Assembly (NCBI GenBank): GCA_009840545.1
Contig: VXNM01000008.1
Coordinates: 68,339-132,338, forward strand
DNA from: Gammaproteobacteria bacterium
GTDB taxonomy: Bacteria; Pseudomonadota; Gammaproteobacteria; Pseudomonadales; Azotimanducaceae
Reading direction: 5' to 3'
DNA length: 64,000 bases
Part shown: positions 25,768 to 35,118 of the stretch, piece after piece
Layout of the letters: the number at the start of each line of letters is the position of its first letter
How positions within the stretch are numbered: the stretch's first letter is position 1
Translations under genes and position numbers: made by a program
Notes under the pieces: generated by a model
Database searches by the model: none
What the model saw: the letters and a program-made list of their open reading frames with translations, nothing else
What the model was told of the DNA's origin: nothing

Positions 25768-27600
25768 CTAGCCACTATGAAGTATCCCATGTAGCTGTGA
25801 CGCAAGTCTTCGACTAATTCCAGGAACCTTTGCCATTTCGTCGATGCTGGCAGACTTCATTGCTGAAACGGATCCAAAGTGGGTAAGCAAGCTACGTTTT
25901 CGTTTAGCTCCGATACCCGGTATCTCATCTAACTCAGATCGGCGACGCGTTTTCTGCCGCCGAGCGCGGTGTCCCTCAACTGCAAACCTATGTGCTTCAT
26001 CTCGAATGTGCTGCAAGAGATGCATCGCGCCACTCGTCGGTTCAATGTCAAGCACTCCGTTCTCGTAGTCCCAAATGGTTTCCAGCCCCGGACGACGTTC
26101 GGGGCCCTTCGAAATCCCTAGTACTCGTACACCTTCAACCATTAGATCTGAGAGTGTTCCGTGAACTTTGTTAATTTGTCCGCGTCCTCCATCAATGATC
26201 AATACATCGGGAAGCTTTCCCTCTCCCTCTTGGATTCTCCGATAGCGCCGTTCAACTGCTTGGCTGAGCGAAGCATAGTCGTCTCCAGATTCTACGTCCT
26301 GAATTCGGTATCTTCTATAGTCTGACTTGAGTGGTCCGTCTGCTTCAAAGACCACACAGGAAGCCATTGTTGCTTCACCACTCGAGTGGCTAATGTCGAA
26401 ACACTCCAAACGGCTCGGAACTTCTTCGAGGTTCAGACTGCGTTGAAGGTCCAACATTCGATCCAGGTTGTTTTCCTGTGCACGTACATGCGATTGCAAA
26501 GAAAGCTCAGCGTTTTCCTGAACCATAGATTGCCATCTAGCTCGAGTCGAGCGAACCTGAGCGGTGACCTCAACCAGACGTCCAGCTCTTTCAGTGAGTG
26601 CAGTCGCCAACATGTCTCGGTTATCGACATCCACTAGCGTTAGTACAGTACGAGGAATCTCCCGTTCCACTCCTCCGAAGTAGTACTGAGAGAGAAATTG
26701 TGAAATCAGCTCCGAATCATTGGTCCCGAGCTCATTCTTGTGAAACCAATTTCTATGTCCCAATAACCTTCCGTCACGAATGAACATGCCGTGAACGCAA
26801 ACATTGCTCTCATTTGAGGCGATTCCAAAAGCATCCACATAGCCCGTCGAGGTATGAACACTTTGCTCCTCTTGGACCTTTCTCAAGTTCTGAAGCTGAT
26901 CGCGAATTCTCGCAGCGGACTCATAGTCCAATTCGGAGGATGCTGCCTCCATACTTGACTTGAGCTCCGAGAGAATAGATTGACTCTTGCCATTAAGGAA
27001 GAGCGAGGCAAGGCGGAGATCCTCGTTGTACTTCTCAGGTTCAATTAGACCTACGCACGGCGCACTGCATCGCTTGATTTGGTGCTGTAAACATGGTCGT
27101 GAGCGATTCTTGAAATAAGAGTCCTTGCATGGTCGCAACTGGAACAGTCGTTGCAAAATTGAGATGCTCTTGCGTACCGCGGCGGCGCTGGGATACGGTC
27201 CAAACAGCACTCCTCCCACGTTCTTGCTACCACGATGCAACTCAATCTTGGGGAATTCATGATTGGTAAATCGAATAAAGGGGTAGCTCTTGTCGTCGCG
27301 TAACAAGACATTAAATGGAGGATGGTGAGTCTTGATGAAGGTCTGCTCAAGCAGTAACGCTTCCGTCTCACTGTTGGTTACCGTTACTTGGATGTCTTGA
27401 GTACGTGCAACAAGTCGCAGTGTCTTGGTCGCAAGACCCGTCGGACGAAAGTAACTCGATACTCGAGCTTTGAGATTTCTCGACTTGCCGACGTACAGAA
27501 CGTTTCCGTCTTTGTCGATCATCCTATAAACGCCACTTCGTGTAGGCAGTGACGTCAACAATGCATCAAATTTCTCTCTTCTGGCGTTCACTCTGGTCAT
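25768..27600 (-). CDS. uvrC: Excinuclease ABC subunit C
   Basis: 610 residues, the usual length. Domains in order are the GIY-YIG nuclease (SGVYRMIDKDGNVLYVGKSR, residues ~22-41), the Cys-rich region (C...C..C in RPCLQHQIKRCSAPC), the UVR motif that binds UvrB (LDYESAARIRDQL, ~225-237), the RNase H-like nuclease (LECFDISHSSGEATMASCVV and VLIIDGGRGQINKV), and the tandem helix-hairpin-helix C-terminus (IPGIGAKRKRSLLTHFGS...VPGISRRLASQL). UvrC makes both incisions in nucleotide excision repair. It is followed at once by pgsA. Upstream lies gcdH on the same strand, but with its own likely promoter. Confidence 0.97.
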   Translation of the reverse strand: MTRVNARREKFDALLTSLPTRSGVYRMIDKDGNVLYVGKSRNLKARVSSYFRPTGLATKTLRLVARTQDIQVTVTNSETEALLLEQTFIKTHHPPFNVLLRDDKSYPFIRFTNHEFPKIELHRGSKNVGGVLFGPYPSAAAVRKSISILQRLFQLRPCKDSYFKNRSRPCLQHQIKRCSAPCVGLIEPEKYNEDLRLASLFLNGKSQSILSELKSSMEAASSELDYESAARIRDQLQNLRKVQEEQSVHTSTGYVDAFGIASNESNVCVHGMFIRDGRLLGHRNWFHKNELGTNDSELISQFLSQYYFGGVEREIPRTVLTLVDVDNRDMLATALTERAGRLVEVTAQVRSTRARWQSMVQENAELSLQSHVRAQENNLDRMLDLQRSLNLEEVPSRLECFDISHSSGEATMASCVVFEADGPLKSDYRRYRIQDVESGDDYASLSQAVERRYRRIQEGEGKLPDVLIIDGGRGQINKVHGTLSDLMVEGVRVLGISKGPERRPGLETIWDYENGVLDIEPTSGAMHLLQHIRDEAHRFAVEGHRARRQKTRRRSELDEIPGIGAKRKRSLLTHFGSVSAMKSASIDEMAKVPGISRRLASQLHGILHSG

Positions 27601-27657
27601 TTGTGGCTCGAGAGAGTCGCAAGCTTCCCTTTCAATTCGATCACTATGAAGTGTGGT

Positions 27658-28833
27658 CTAACTAAATGCGGCGATTCCAGTCTGTGCACGTCCCAGAATC
27701 AGTGCGTGAACGTCGTGAGTTCCTTCGTAGGTATTTACTGTTTCTAGATTCATTACGTGGCGTATGACGTGATATTCGTCGGCAATTCCGTTCGCTCCAT
27801 GCATGTCTCGAGCGACTCGCGCGATGTCCAAGGCTTTTCCACAGTTATTTCGCTTGAGAATCGAGATGTTTTCGACCGCGAGCCTGTCTTCATCCATCAA
27901 CCGGCCGATTCTAAGACACCCCTGCAATCCCAGCGTAATCTCAGTCTGCATATCAACAAGCTTTTTCTGGATGAGCTGATTGGCCGCAAGCGGTCTGCCA
28001 AATTGCTTTCGATTCATTGTGTATTCACGCGCGGCATGCCAACAGAATTCCGCCGCGCCCATGGTTCCCCAGGCAATACCATAGCGAGCTCGGTTGAGAC
28101 AACCAAAGGGTCCCCCCAACCCTCGCGCTTTTGGAAGCATGTTCTCGTGGGGTACGTGAACATTCTCCAATACGATCTGACCCGTCACGGAGGTCCTCAG
28201 GCTCATCTTTCCGTTGATTGAGGGAGTGGAGAGACCGGGAGTGCCTCGGTCAACTAGAAATCCCTTAATCTCGCCATGCAGTTTCGCCCACACTACCGCC
28301 ACATCCGCAATAGGAGCATTTGTTATCCAGGCTTTCGTGCCATTTAGCAAATAGCCATCCTTGGTTTCTTCGGCACGTGTTGTCATGCCTCCCGGATCCG
28401 AACCGTGGTCCGGTTCTGTCAATCCAAAACAACCCACCATCTCGCCCGTTGCAAGCTTTGGTAAGTACTCATCACGATGGCGTTCCGAACCATACGCGAA
28501 TATCGGATACATGACAAGCGACGACTGCACACTCATCGCAGATCGGTAGCCAGAGTCCACCCGTTCAACTTCGCGAGCCATGAGACCGTAACCTACATAG
28601 TTAATTCCACTACACCCGTATTTCTCGGGCAGAGTTGAGCCAAGCATGCCCGCTTCGCCCATTTCATTTATGATTTCTCGGTCAAATCGTTCCTGTCGGT
28701 TGGCTTCCAATACCCGAGGTACCAGGCTTTTCTTTGCGAACTCTGACGCTGACTCTTGAATGAGCCTTTCTTCTTCTGTTAGTTGATCTGACAGCAGGAG
28801 GGGATCATCCCACGTGAACGGAAAAGTCGGCAT
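27658..28833 (-). CDS. gcdH: Glutaryl-CoA dehydrogenase
   Basis: 391 residues, the usual acyl-CoA dehydrogenase length. The start [19 protein letters not shown], the FAD/substrate stretch [35 protein letters not shown] and the C-terminal [20 protein letters not shown] match glutaryl-CoA dehydrogenases. The catalytic base is the Glu in TYEGTHD, and an Arg in the RTSVTG segment fits binding of the carboxylate. The enzyme converts glutaryl-CoA to crotonyl-CoA and CO2 in lysine, tryptophan and other catabolism. It stands alone in the strand order between uvrC and pyrF. No lysine-degradation partner is adjacent. Confidence 0.92.
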   Translation of the reverse strand: MPTFPFTWDDPLLLSDQLTEEERLIQESASEFAKKSLVPRVLEANRQERFDREIINEMGEAGMLGSTLPEKYGCSGINYVGYGLMAREVERVDSGYRSAMSVQSSLVMYPIFAYGSERHRDEYLPKLATGEMVGCFGLTEPDHGSDPGGMTTRAEETKDGYLLNGTKAWITNAPIADVAVVWAKLHGEIKGFLVDRGTPGLSTPSINGKMSLRTSVTGQIVLENVHVPHENMLPKARGLGGPFGCLNRARYGIAWGTMGAAEFCWHAAREYTMNRKQFGRPLAANQLIQKKLVDMQTEITLGLQGCLRIGRLMDEDRLAVENISILKRNNCGKALDIARVARDMHGANGIADEYHVIRHVMNLETVNTYEGTHDVHALILGRAQTGIAAFS

Positions 28834-28899
28834 CTTCGAGCTACCTTAAAGAAAACAAGCACTTGTTGAGACAGTGCCGTAAATTATGTACGTTTTGGG

Positions 28900-29721
28900 T
28901 TAAGCAACGTCCAAGCTCAAGCTTTTGCTTAGCGATTTTGCAGCCAATGCGACCTGATCAAAATACGCAGACGATTTCCTGTCTTGCGCAATCACGCTTC
29001 GGGAACTATTGACGATAAGTCCCAGCCCGTCCTGTCGTCTGCCCAGCTTTAGAACGTTTTCCGCACTCCCGCCTTGCGCTCCGACACCGGGTACAAGGAA
29101 AGCTACATCTGGAGCAGTTTGGCGTACACGAACGAGAGCATCTTCATTCGTTGCACCCACAACGAGCATGAGGTTGGGATTAGCTTCCTTTTGCACCCGT
29201 TCAGCGATACGCAAGTACATCGGTGATGCGCTAGGTTCGTCTTGCAGCCAATAGGAACCAGGATTGCTTGTCCTGCACAAAACAATTACTCCGTGCTGCC
29301 GGTAGCTTATAAAAGGCTCAATCGTGTCCCATCCCATGAATGGATTAACTGTAACAGCATCTGCAGAATATCGATTGAATGCTTCTTCAGCGTATTTTTC
29401 GGCTGTTGAGTCAACGTCACCACGTTTGGCATCCAAGATAACGGGAATGCTTGGATACCTTTCGTGAATGTATCCAATCAACGACTCCAATTCTGATTCG
29501 TGACCTTGAGACGCAAAGTGTGCATGATTCATTTTGATCGCACAAACATGTTGTGAAACTGCATCAACGATGGAGGTGCTGAATTCAAGAATCCCTAGTT
29601 CATCAAGTGGGGCACTTGTTGGAAACATTTCGTTCGATGGGTCGATACCTACGCAGAGCACTGTTTTGGCACACTTCCAGGATTCGTCCAGTAATTGGTG
29701 AAATTCTGGACGACTACTCAT
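28900..29721 (-). CDS. pyrF: Orotidine-5'-phosphate decarboxylase (subfamily 2)
   Basis: 273 residues. The catalytic motif is DAKRGDVDSTAEKYAEEAF (about residues 97-115), with the Asp-Lys-Asp arrangement of OMP decarboxylases. The N-terminus VLCVGIDPSNEMF and the segments AVTVNPFMGWDTIEPF and FLVPGVGAQGGSAENVLKL match the longer type-2 enzymes of many bacteria. It makes UMP from OMP, the last step of pyrimidine synthesis. No other pyr genes are adjacent. It sits between gcdH and ribE on the same strand. Confidence 0.95.
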   Translation of the reverse strand: MSSRPEFHQLLDESWKCAKTVLCVGIDPSNEMFPTSAPLDELGILEFSTSIVDAVSQHVCAIKMNHAHFASQGHESELESLIGYIHERYPSIPVILDAKRGDVDSTAEKYAEEAFNRYSADAVTVNPFMGWDTIEPFISYRQHGVIVLCRTSNPGSYWLQDEPSASPMYLRIAERVQKEANPNLMLVVGATNEDALVRVRQTAPDVAFLVPGVGAQGGSAENVLKLGRRQDGLGLIVNSSRSVIAQDRKSSAYFDQVALAAKSLSKSLSLDVA

Positions 29722-29803
29722 GGGTTCGACTCACCTATTGGTAGGTACAGAACTTCAATACGCTCGGGCAACTAAAACAGGCTCGATTGTGTCCAAGGAG
29801 AGT

Positions 29804-30457
29804 TCAAGCTGCTGTGACTTGGTTCTCTAGAATCGTCCTGAGCCAAGAAGGATTCTCTCGAAGAAAACTCTCCGTCGTCTCAACAATGGATTGAGTTTGA
29901 GAATCAATCTCAAGATTCAAGGTGTCTCCAGCTTTGGTTCTCCCAAGATTAGTTCGCTCCATTGTTTCTGGAATCAGATTCACGCGTCCTACTCCAGTCT
30001 CTCGGTCAAACTCAGCCAGGGTAAGACTCACGCCGTTGAGGGCGATGAATCCCTTAGAAAACAAGAACCGCTTCCACTCATCGGAAGCTTTGAAGACAAT
30101 TGTGGACCCTTGGAGAGTGTTTGACGCCTCGCTGACAAGAACCGTCTCACATACATGCCCGGACAACACGTGGCCGCCGATTTCAGATCCAAACTTGAGT
30201 GATCTCTCGATATTCACTTCGGATCCTAGCTTACACTGGCTCAAGTTTGTCAGGCTTGCTGTTGCCGGTACGACATCGAACTTAGCCTCTCCGTTATTAC
30301 ATTCAGTTACGGTGAGGCAAACACCATTGACTGACACACTGGATCCATCGACTAACTCGTCACACAATGATCCAAGTCGAATACGTAGATCCAACGTAGG
30401 GCTCGAGTCATTGAAGCCTACTACGGAACAGGTACGTGCAACAATTCCCGTAAACAC
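29804..30457 (-). CDS. ribE: Riboflavin synthase alpha chain
   Basis: 217 residues with the two similar lumazine-binding barrels typical of this enzyme: MFTGIVARTCSVVGF at the start of the first with VSVNGVCLTVTE inside it, and the second from about residue 96 (EIGGHVLSGHVCETVLV, FIALNGVSLTLAE, TMERTNL). It makes riboflavin by dismutation of two molecules of dimethyl-ribityllumazine. No other rib genes lie in the window and no FMN riboswitch is seen upstream. Some databases name this ribE, others ribC. Confidence 0.95.
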   Translation of the reverse strand: MFTGIVARTCSVVGFNDSSPTLDLRIRLGSLCDELVDGSSVSVNGVCLTVTECNNGEAKFDVVPATASLTNLSQCKLGSEVNIERSLKFGSEIGGHVLSGHVCETVLVSEASNTLQGSTIVFKASDEWKRFLFSKGFIALNGVSLTLAEFDRETGVGRVNLIPETMERTNLGRTKAGDTLNLEIDSQTQSIVETTESFLRENPSWLRTILENQVTAA

Positions 30458-30538
30458 GTTAGGCTAGTGCAAGACTTCCGTAGGGGTACTCAGAGTCCAG
30501 TGTTGCTTGTATGAACAACCAAAAGCTGTTGCTGTTGC

Positions 30539-32044
30539 TTATGAACGCTTTCTCTTTTCCTCTTCGTAGGCAAGTTCATCTGCTCTTACTTGCTGTTCGT
30601 GCAGTATGCGCTCTTGCTCGACTTCAATCGACTTGAGGTAGCTTCTAGTGATTAATGCAAGTGCTTGGTCTGATTCTTCATCAGATCGGAGAAGCTCTTT
30701 CCGTAGGTCCGTAAACGTAGTCTTAGCTGCTCCGTACTCTTCGGCGCTGAATTCGCAACTACCCTTCGTCAACCACACTCTGTTAGGTTGGTTGAGATCG
30801 CCGAGATCCAACGCTGTTTCGGCTGCTTCAATACACTCTGTGAATTGGCCAAGTTCGTTGTGCAATTGTGCCAGTCTCGCCCACAAATTGCCTGCGTCAT
30901 CTGAGTCCTCCGCAGCTAGTTTGTAGTTCTTGATGGCTAGTTCTTGCTCAAACGAAATTTGGTAGTACTGTGCGAGCCACTTGAGCAACTTTGTATCTCG
31001 TTTCAATATCTCCGATTCGAGCCCTTCCTCAAGAACAGCTGCAGCACGAATCGCGGCACCAGTCAAGGCAAGCATTGATGCATAGTTCGTGAATTCCTTG
31101 TCTTTATCGAGCAATCCTGCGGTATGGGCACACTCGAGAGTGTAAAGCGCGTTTTCCTCATCATCCAATTGCATATAGGACTGAGCCATACTCAACCAGT
31201 ATTTCAGCTTGCCATACCTGACAATGCAAGTTTTAGCAACGTCCAAGACCTCGTCCCATTGTTCCAGCACACTTACAGACGCCAACAGAATCTCGTACCA
31301 GTATTCCTTTATGGGCTTCATTTGCTCTTCTGCAGTAGTAATCGCGAGTTTGATCCAAATCTTGGTGTTCTCGTAATCCTCCATCGCGATGTAGATCTGA
31401 GCAACATAAACATAGTCATTAGGACCTTCGTTTATCTTAAGATCCAAGTGCTGCAAGGCGTAGTCCAGCGCTTGTTCATAATTTTCTTGTGTGAAGTACA
31501 ACTTGGACACATTGCTCAGAGCCATTTCCTCGAGGACGTAATTGATATTCTCTCGATAGTCGAGAAGTTTCAATAGGTGTTCTATCGCGAGATCTATGTC
31601 GTCCATCTCTTGGGCGAGCCAAGCATAGTTTCGATGTACTTGTGCCATCTCATTACCGTTCAATCGCCGATGTCTGGCCAAGAGATTGTCGAGGATTTTC
31701 TGCGCCGCTGGCAAGTCTCTCTCTCCCACCTCTTCAAGAGGTATCACATTTCCTTCATCGTCTGTCGGCGACATAATTTCGTAGAACTTCGCAAGCCGGT
31801 CATACGTCTCGGAAGACATTGTCGGCACATTGCGTTTAGGTCTAGGATCTTCGGTGGCAGTTTGTGCCAATGCAACTTGCCCTCCCACAAGCCCAGTTCC
31901 ATTGAAGAAACCCACTCCTAGCTGCAAGAACAGCACTGTGAGACCAATTGTTAATCCACGAATCAGTGGAGGTCCAAAGCGAGCTGATGAAGTCACTGTT
32001 GGCATCGACTCAATTCTGTTTGATTGGATTTCAATAGTTTCCAT
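30539..32044 (-). CDS. TPR protein of a TonB2-type system
   Basis: 501 residues with an N-terminal signal segment (hydrophobic core about residues 30-55, likely cleavage after QVALA). Tetratricopeptide-like helical repeats run from about 120 to 470: FYEIMSPTDDEGN, YRENINYVLEEMALSNVSKL, ALDYALQHLDLK, YTLECAHTAGL, NYKLAAEDSDDAGNLWARLA and ECIEAAETALDLG. The C-terminal 40 residues are charged and helical. A TPR-repeat protein is a known last gene of DUF3450/TtpC/ExbB/ExbD/TonB clusters in Vibrio and related gammaproteobacteria. In Vibrio it is linked to TonB2-dependent uptake. It is the last of nine genes here. Confidence 0.82.
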   Translation of the reverse strand: METIEIQSNRIESMPTVTSSARFGPPLIRGLTIGLTVLFLQLGVGFFNGTGLVGGQVALAQTATEDPRPKRNVPTMSSETYDRLAKFYEIMSPTDDEGNVIPLEEVGERDLPAAQKILDNLLARHRRLNGNEMAQVHRNYAWLAQEMDDIDLAIEHLLKLLDYRENINYVLEEMALSNVSKLYFTQENYEQALDYALQHLDLKINEGPNDYVYVAQIYIAMEDYENTKIWIKLAITTAEEQMKPIKEYWYEILLASVSVLEQWDEVLDVAKTCIVRYGKLKYWLSMAQSYMQLDDEENALYTLECAHTAGLLDKDKEFTNYASMLALTGAAIRAAAVLEEGLESEILKRDTKLLKWLAQYYQISFEQELAIKNYKLAAEDSDDAGNLWARLAQLHNELGQFTECIEAAETALDLGDLNQPNRVWLTKGSCEFSAEEYGAAKTTFTDLRKELLRSDEESDQALALITRSYLKSIEVEQERILHEQQVRADELAYEEEKRKRS

Positions 32045-32072
32045 TTCGTGTACTCTCGGTGATTTTCTCAGA

Positions 32073-32888
32073 CTAGTTCGTTAGCTCAAAAACAAACCTG
32101 TTCTCAACGTTGTCGACTCGAATCGGTTCACCATCGACAACCCTTGGTTGATACTTGAACTTCAATACAGCTTTAGTCGCTGCACTATCAAAAACTCCCT
32201 CTGGTTTGGACGCGACCACAACCGGATCCTCCACGTCTCCCTTCTCCGTGACCGCAAATCTAACGATCACGTAACCTTCGATGCCTTTCCTGACCGCTTC
32301 GCGCGGATATTGGGGAGCAGCCTTTACGATAGGCAGATACTCCTGAGCGCTCTTGGAGTCACCATCGCCAGTTTCAGTGTGGTAAGGAGACTCGGATTCA
32401 TTCGGTTCCCCTTCAATATTGAAGACAATCCTGTGCTGAACACCCTCTACCCGAACGGCAGATCCGTCCACAATCCTTGGGAGATACCTAAACTTCTTTA
32501 CGGCATTAATCGCTGAACGATGAAAAATCCCGTACGGCTTGGACTCTATAACAACCGGTTTCCTGACTTTGCCCTTTTCCGTCACATCAAATTGCACTAC
32601 TACGTAGCCCTGAATGCCTCTTCGAAGTGCATTGCGAGGATAGACAGGAGCTACTTTTACCAAAGGACGGTACTCGTCGAGTATGTGATCGGTATCTTCC
32701 TCTCCGACATCGGACTCGCCATGTTCTTCGGACGTTGAAGAAATTGAATCAGCAACTAGCTTTTCGCTCGATGAACCCGGTTCAATGCTGGTTACTGTTT
32801 GCGTTGGCAGTAGAAGTCCAAGCATGACAACCATACCAACAAGTGCCCACGCGCTGTAGCGACCAGATTGTGTATGCATCTGTGCCAT
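32073..32888 (-). CDS. TonB family protein with two C-terminal TonB domains
   Basis: About 271 residues from ATG 32888. An in-frame TTG at 32894 would overlap the upstream stop as TTGA and is an alternative. An N-terminal hydrophobic helix (about residues 15-35) is followed by a Ser/Glu-rich linker, not a Pro-rich one. Two tandem TonB_C domains follow, at about 75-160 and 186-272, each with YPR.A...I.GYV.V.F.VTEKG and YLPR/YQPR.VDG. TonB domains grip the TonB box of outer-membrane receptors. Two of them in one chain is unusual. The gene follows the four-domain tonB gene in the same operon. Confidence 0.85.
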   Translation of the reverse strand: MAQMHTQSGRYSAWALVGMVVMLGLLLPTQTVTSIEPGSSSEKLVADSISSTSEEHGESDVGEEDTDHILDEYRPLVKVAPVYPRNALRRGIQGYVVVQFDVTEKGKVRKPVVIESKPYGIFHRSAINAVKKFRYLPRIVDGSAVRVEGVQHRIVFNIEGEPNESESPYHTETGDGDSKSAQEYLPIVKAAPQYPREAVRKGIEGYVIVRFAVTEKGDVEDPVVVASKPEGVFDSAATKAVLKFKYQPRVVDGEPIRVDNVENRFVFELTN

Positions 32889-32890
32889 CT

Positions 32891-34384
32891 TCAATCTCTC
32901 ACTTCGTACGGTAGATTCTCAATCTCGAAGACAATCTTGTGCTTGACGCCCTCCACGCGAACAGGCATCCCGTCGACGATTCTCGGGCGATACTTGGACT
33001 GCAATACAGCGTGAATAGCCGCTCGATCAAAAATTCCGGGCGGATCGGACTCAACCACAACCGGGTCCTCGACATTACCCTTCACGGAGACCGCGAACTC
33101 CACTGTCGCGAAACCTTCTATTCCTCTCTTGAGCGCTCGACGAGGATACTTCGCACCCACCTTTACAATGGGCAAATATTCGCCGGCTTCAACCGTGGTT
33201 TCTATTGCGCTACTTGACCCGTCAAGCTCTTGTGACTCGATTACAGTTGTCCCGTCCTCAAGCTTGAAATCAAATCTGTGCAGGACACCTTCAACGAGAA
33301 TCGGCGATCCGTCGACGACTCTCGGGCGATACTTGAACCGGGACGCGGCGTGAATTGACACTCGATCAAAAATTCCGGGAGGATCGGCCTCAACCACAAA
33401 CGGGTTCGCGACGTTGCCCTTCTCGGTCACCGTGAACTCCACTGTCGCGAATCCTTCTATTCCTCTCTTGAGCGCTCGAGGAGGATACTTCGGTCGAAAC
33501 TTAATAATCCAGAGATAGTCACCGTCTTCAACTTTGGTTTCAGTTTCCGCACCCGATCTATCAAGCTCTGGGAAATCGCTTGCAGTAGACTCGTCCTCAA
33601 GCTTGAAATCAATCTTGTGTTGGACACCGTCCACGCGAACCGTTGTTCCGTCGACGATTCTCGGGCGATACTTGAACTGCAATGCGGCGTGAATAGCTGC
33701 CCGATCAAAAATTCCCGGCGGGTCGGATTCAACCACAACCGGATCCTCGACATTGCCTGTTTCTGAGACCGTAAACTCTACAGTCACGAATCCTTCTATG
33801 CCACGATCAAAAGCTCTTTGAGGATATTCCGCCCGTGCCTCTACAATGGGAAGATATCCGATGCTGTCTTCCTCAGTCGCGCCACTTCGGACACTTGGAC
33901 TCTCATGCTCAAACTCGAAGACAATCTTGCGCTTGACGCCCTCCACGCGAACCGGCGATCCATCGATAATTTTCGGGCGAAATCTAAAGTCTAATGCTGC
34001 CTTAGTCGCTGACGAATCAAAAACGTCGGGCGGATCAGACTCTAGAACAACAGCATTCTCAACTGTGCCGTTCTCGGTCACGTCAAACTGAACGACTACG
34101 TACCCCTCAACACCCTCCTGAAGTGCTTCGCGCGGATAAATCGGTCGCGTACGCCCTAGATGAGGTGAGAATTTTCGATCCTCGTTGCTCTGCTTAGAAA
34201 GCGACTTCTCATTCGATGCGGTATCGTTGGAAGCAGATACAGTACTTGCCTGCCCAGAATTTTGGTCTTGATCGGAAGAATCCGGCATGCCGCACATTGC
34301 AACTTGTGCCTGGATCAATAACCCTAACGCGACAACCGAGCCAACAACAGCTACTAGGCTTGATCGATCAAATGAGCTCTGCAT
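32891..34384 (-). CDS. TonB family protein with four tandem C-terminal TonB domains
   Basis: 497 residues. An N-terminal hydrophobic anchor (about residues 9-31, ending VAMCGM, a weak lipobox-like site) leads to a Ser/Asn-rich linker to about 72. Four TonB_C domains follow, at about 74-160, 177-264, 290-377 and 403-490. Each has YP.RA...GI.GF.TVEF.V...GNV..P.VVE.DPP.IFDR and KYRPR.VDG. The conserved YP tyrosines are at 83, 187, 300 and 413, so domains 2 to 4 recur exactly every 113 residues. TonB normally has one such domain and a Pro-rich spacer; here the linkers are short and acidic. It probably contacts several receptors, or one receptor several times. ExbB/ExbD partners are upstream in the operon. 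Confidence 0.87.
   Translation of the reverse strand: MQSSFDRSSLVAVVGSVVALGLLIQAQVAMCGMPDSSDQDQNSGQASTVSASNDTASNEKSLSKQSNEDRKFSPHLGRTRPIYPREALQEGVEGYVVVQFDVTENGTVENAVVLESDPPDVFDSSATKAALDFRFRPKIIDGSPVRVEGVKRKIVFEFEHESPSVRSGATEEDSIGYLPIVEARAEYPQRAFDRGIEGFVTVEFTVSETGNVEDPVVVESDPPGIFDRAAIHAALQFKYRPRIVDGTTVRVDGVQHKIDFKLEDESTASDFPELDRSGAETETKVEDGDYLWIIKFRPKYPPRALKRGIEGFATVEFTVTEKGNVANPFVVEADPPGIFDRVSIHAASRFKYRPRVVDGSPILVEGVLHRFDFKLEDGTTVIESQELDGSSSAIETTVEAGEYLPIVKVGAKYPRRALKRGIEGFATVEFAVSVKGNVEDPVVVESDPPGIFDRAAIHAVLQSKYRPRIVDGMPVRVEGVKHKIVFEIENLPYEVRD
32915..33856 (-). repeat. 339-bp tandem repeat inside the four-domain tonB gene
   Basis: The segments coding for TonB domains 2, 3 and 4 recur with a period of exactly 339 bases, as seen from the phrase TCGGGCGATACTTG at 32983, 33322 and 33661. 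The nucleotide similarity stays high over long stretches, e.g. GATCAAAAATTCC in each unit. This suggests recent tandem duplication or gene conversion, or strong selection on the units. Confidence 0.8.
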
Positions 34385-34476
34385 GTTCGCTACCTCTCAT
34401 GCATGAATAGGTCTAAGAAGCGATCAGTCTGCCGCCTAACACAGTCACCTCTTCACCCTTGCAACGAAGGAATTCG

Positions 34477-35091
34477 TCAGAGTTCATCCTCAAGTTCGAA
34501 GACAATCCTGTTCTTGACTCCGGAGACACGAATTGGTTTTCCATCAACAACCCTAGGCTTGTACTTGAACTTCATCGCTGCGTTGACGGCAGCACGGTCA
34601 AAAATTCCAGGCGGATCTGAGGAATGCACAAAGGCATCCACCACGGATCCTCTCTCCGTGACGGTAAACTGAACGATTACCCAACCTTCTATTCCTCGTT
34701 GAGTCGCTTGGCGCGGGTACTTGGGATTCACCTTGACGATGGGCAAGTATTCCCCATCCCCAACGAATTCTCCGCCTATATCAGTTCTTTCAGGAGCGGT
34801 CGTAACTTCCTCAAATATAGGAGACCATTCTCCACCTTCAATGGGGTCAAGAACTCTCTCGGGAAGGTCAGGGAATTCTTCGGGCGGTGGTGGAGGCATT
34901 TCTTTCTGACGCTTCTTGATTGGCTCAACGTCTTCCAGAAGTCGAACTATTTCCATGGTTCGAATATCTGGAGCTTTGTTCAACGCAACCTGATCGGTGC
35001 TAACTACTGCTTGCATCAAGTAGAGAAGTCCGACCGTCACAGCAGATCCGACAACAATTGCCACCCCGTAGCGTTCAAGGACATCTTGCAT
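34477..35091 (-). CDS. tonB: TonB protein, single C-terminal domain (second of two)
   Basis: 204 residues: N-terminal anchor (about 9-30, VAIVVGSAVTVGLLYLMQAV), a PPPPPEEFPDLPE short proline stretch, and one TonB_C domain (about 115-203) with YPRQATQRGIEGWVIVQFTV and KYKPRVVDGKPI. It is nearly twinned with the preceding tonB (35119-35736), with which it shares the GWVIVQFTV and VSGVKNRIVFELEDE segments. Energises outer-membrane receptors with ExbB/ExbD. Gap to the upstream tonB is 27 bases. Confidence 0.9.
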   Translation of the reverse strand: MQDVLERYGVAIVVGSAVTVGLLYLMQAVVSTDQVALNKAPDIRTMEIVRLLEDVEPIKKRQKEMPPPPPEEFPDLPERVLDPIEGGEWSPIFEEVTTAPERTDIGGEFVGDGEYLPIVKVNPKYPRQATQRGIEGWVIVQFTVTERGSVVDAFVHSSDPPGIFDRAAVNAAMKFKYKPRVVDGKPIRVSGVKNRIVFELEDEL

Positions 35092-35118
35092 GGTTGCTAC
35101 CTCACTGAATTAGATTGC

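Noticed and set aside
30458-30538. An FMN riboswitch before ribE
   Set aside because: The gap is only 80 bases, it lies upstream in the order of the minus strand, and no conserved FMN-aptamer stretch is seen.
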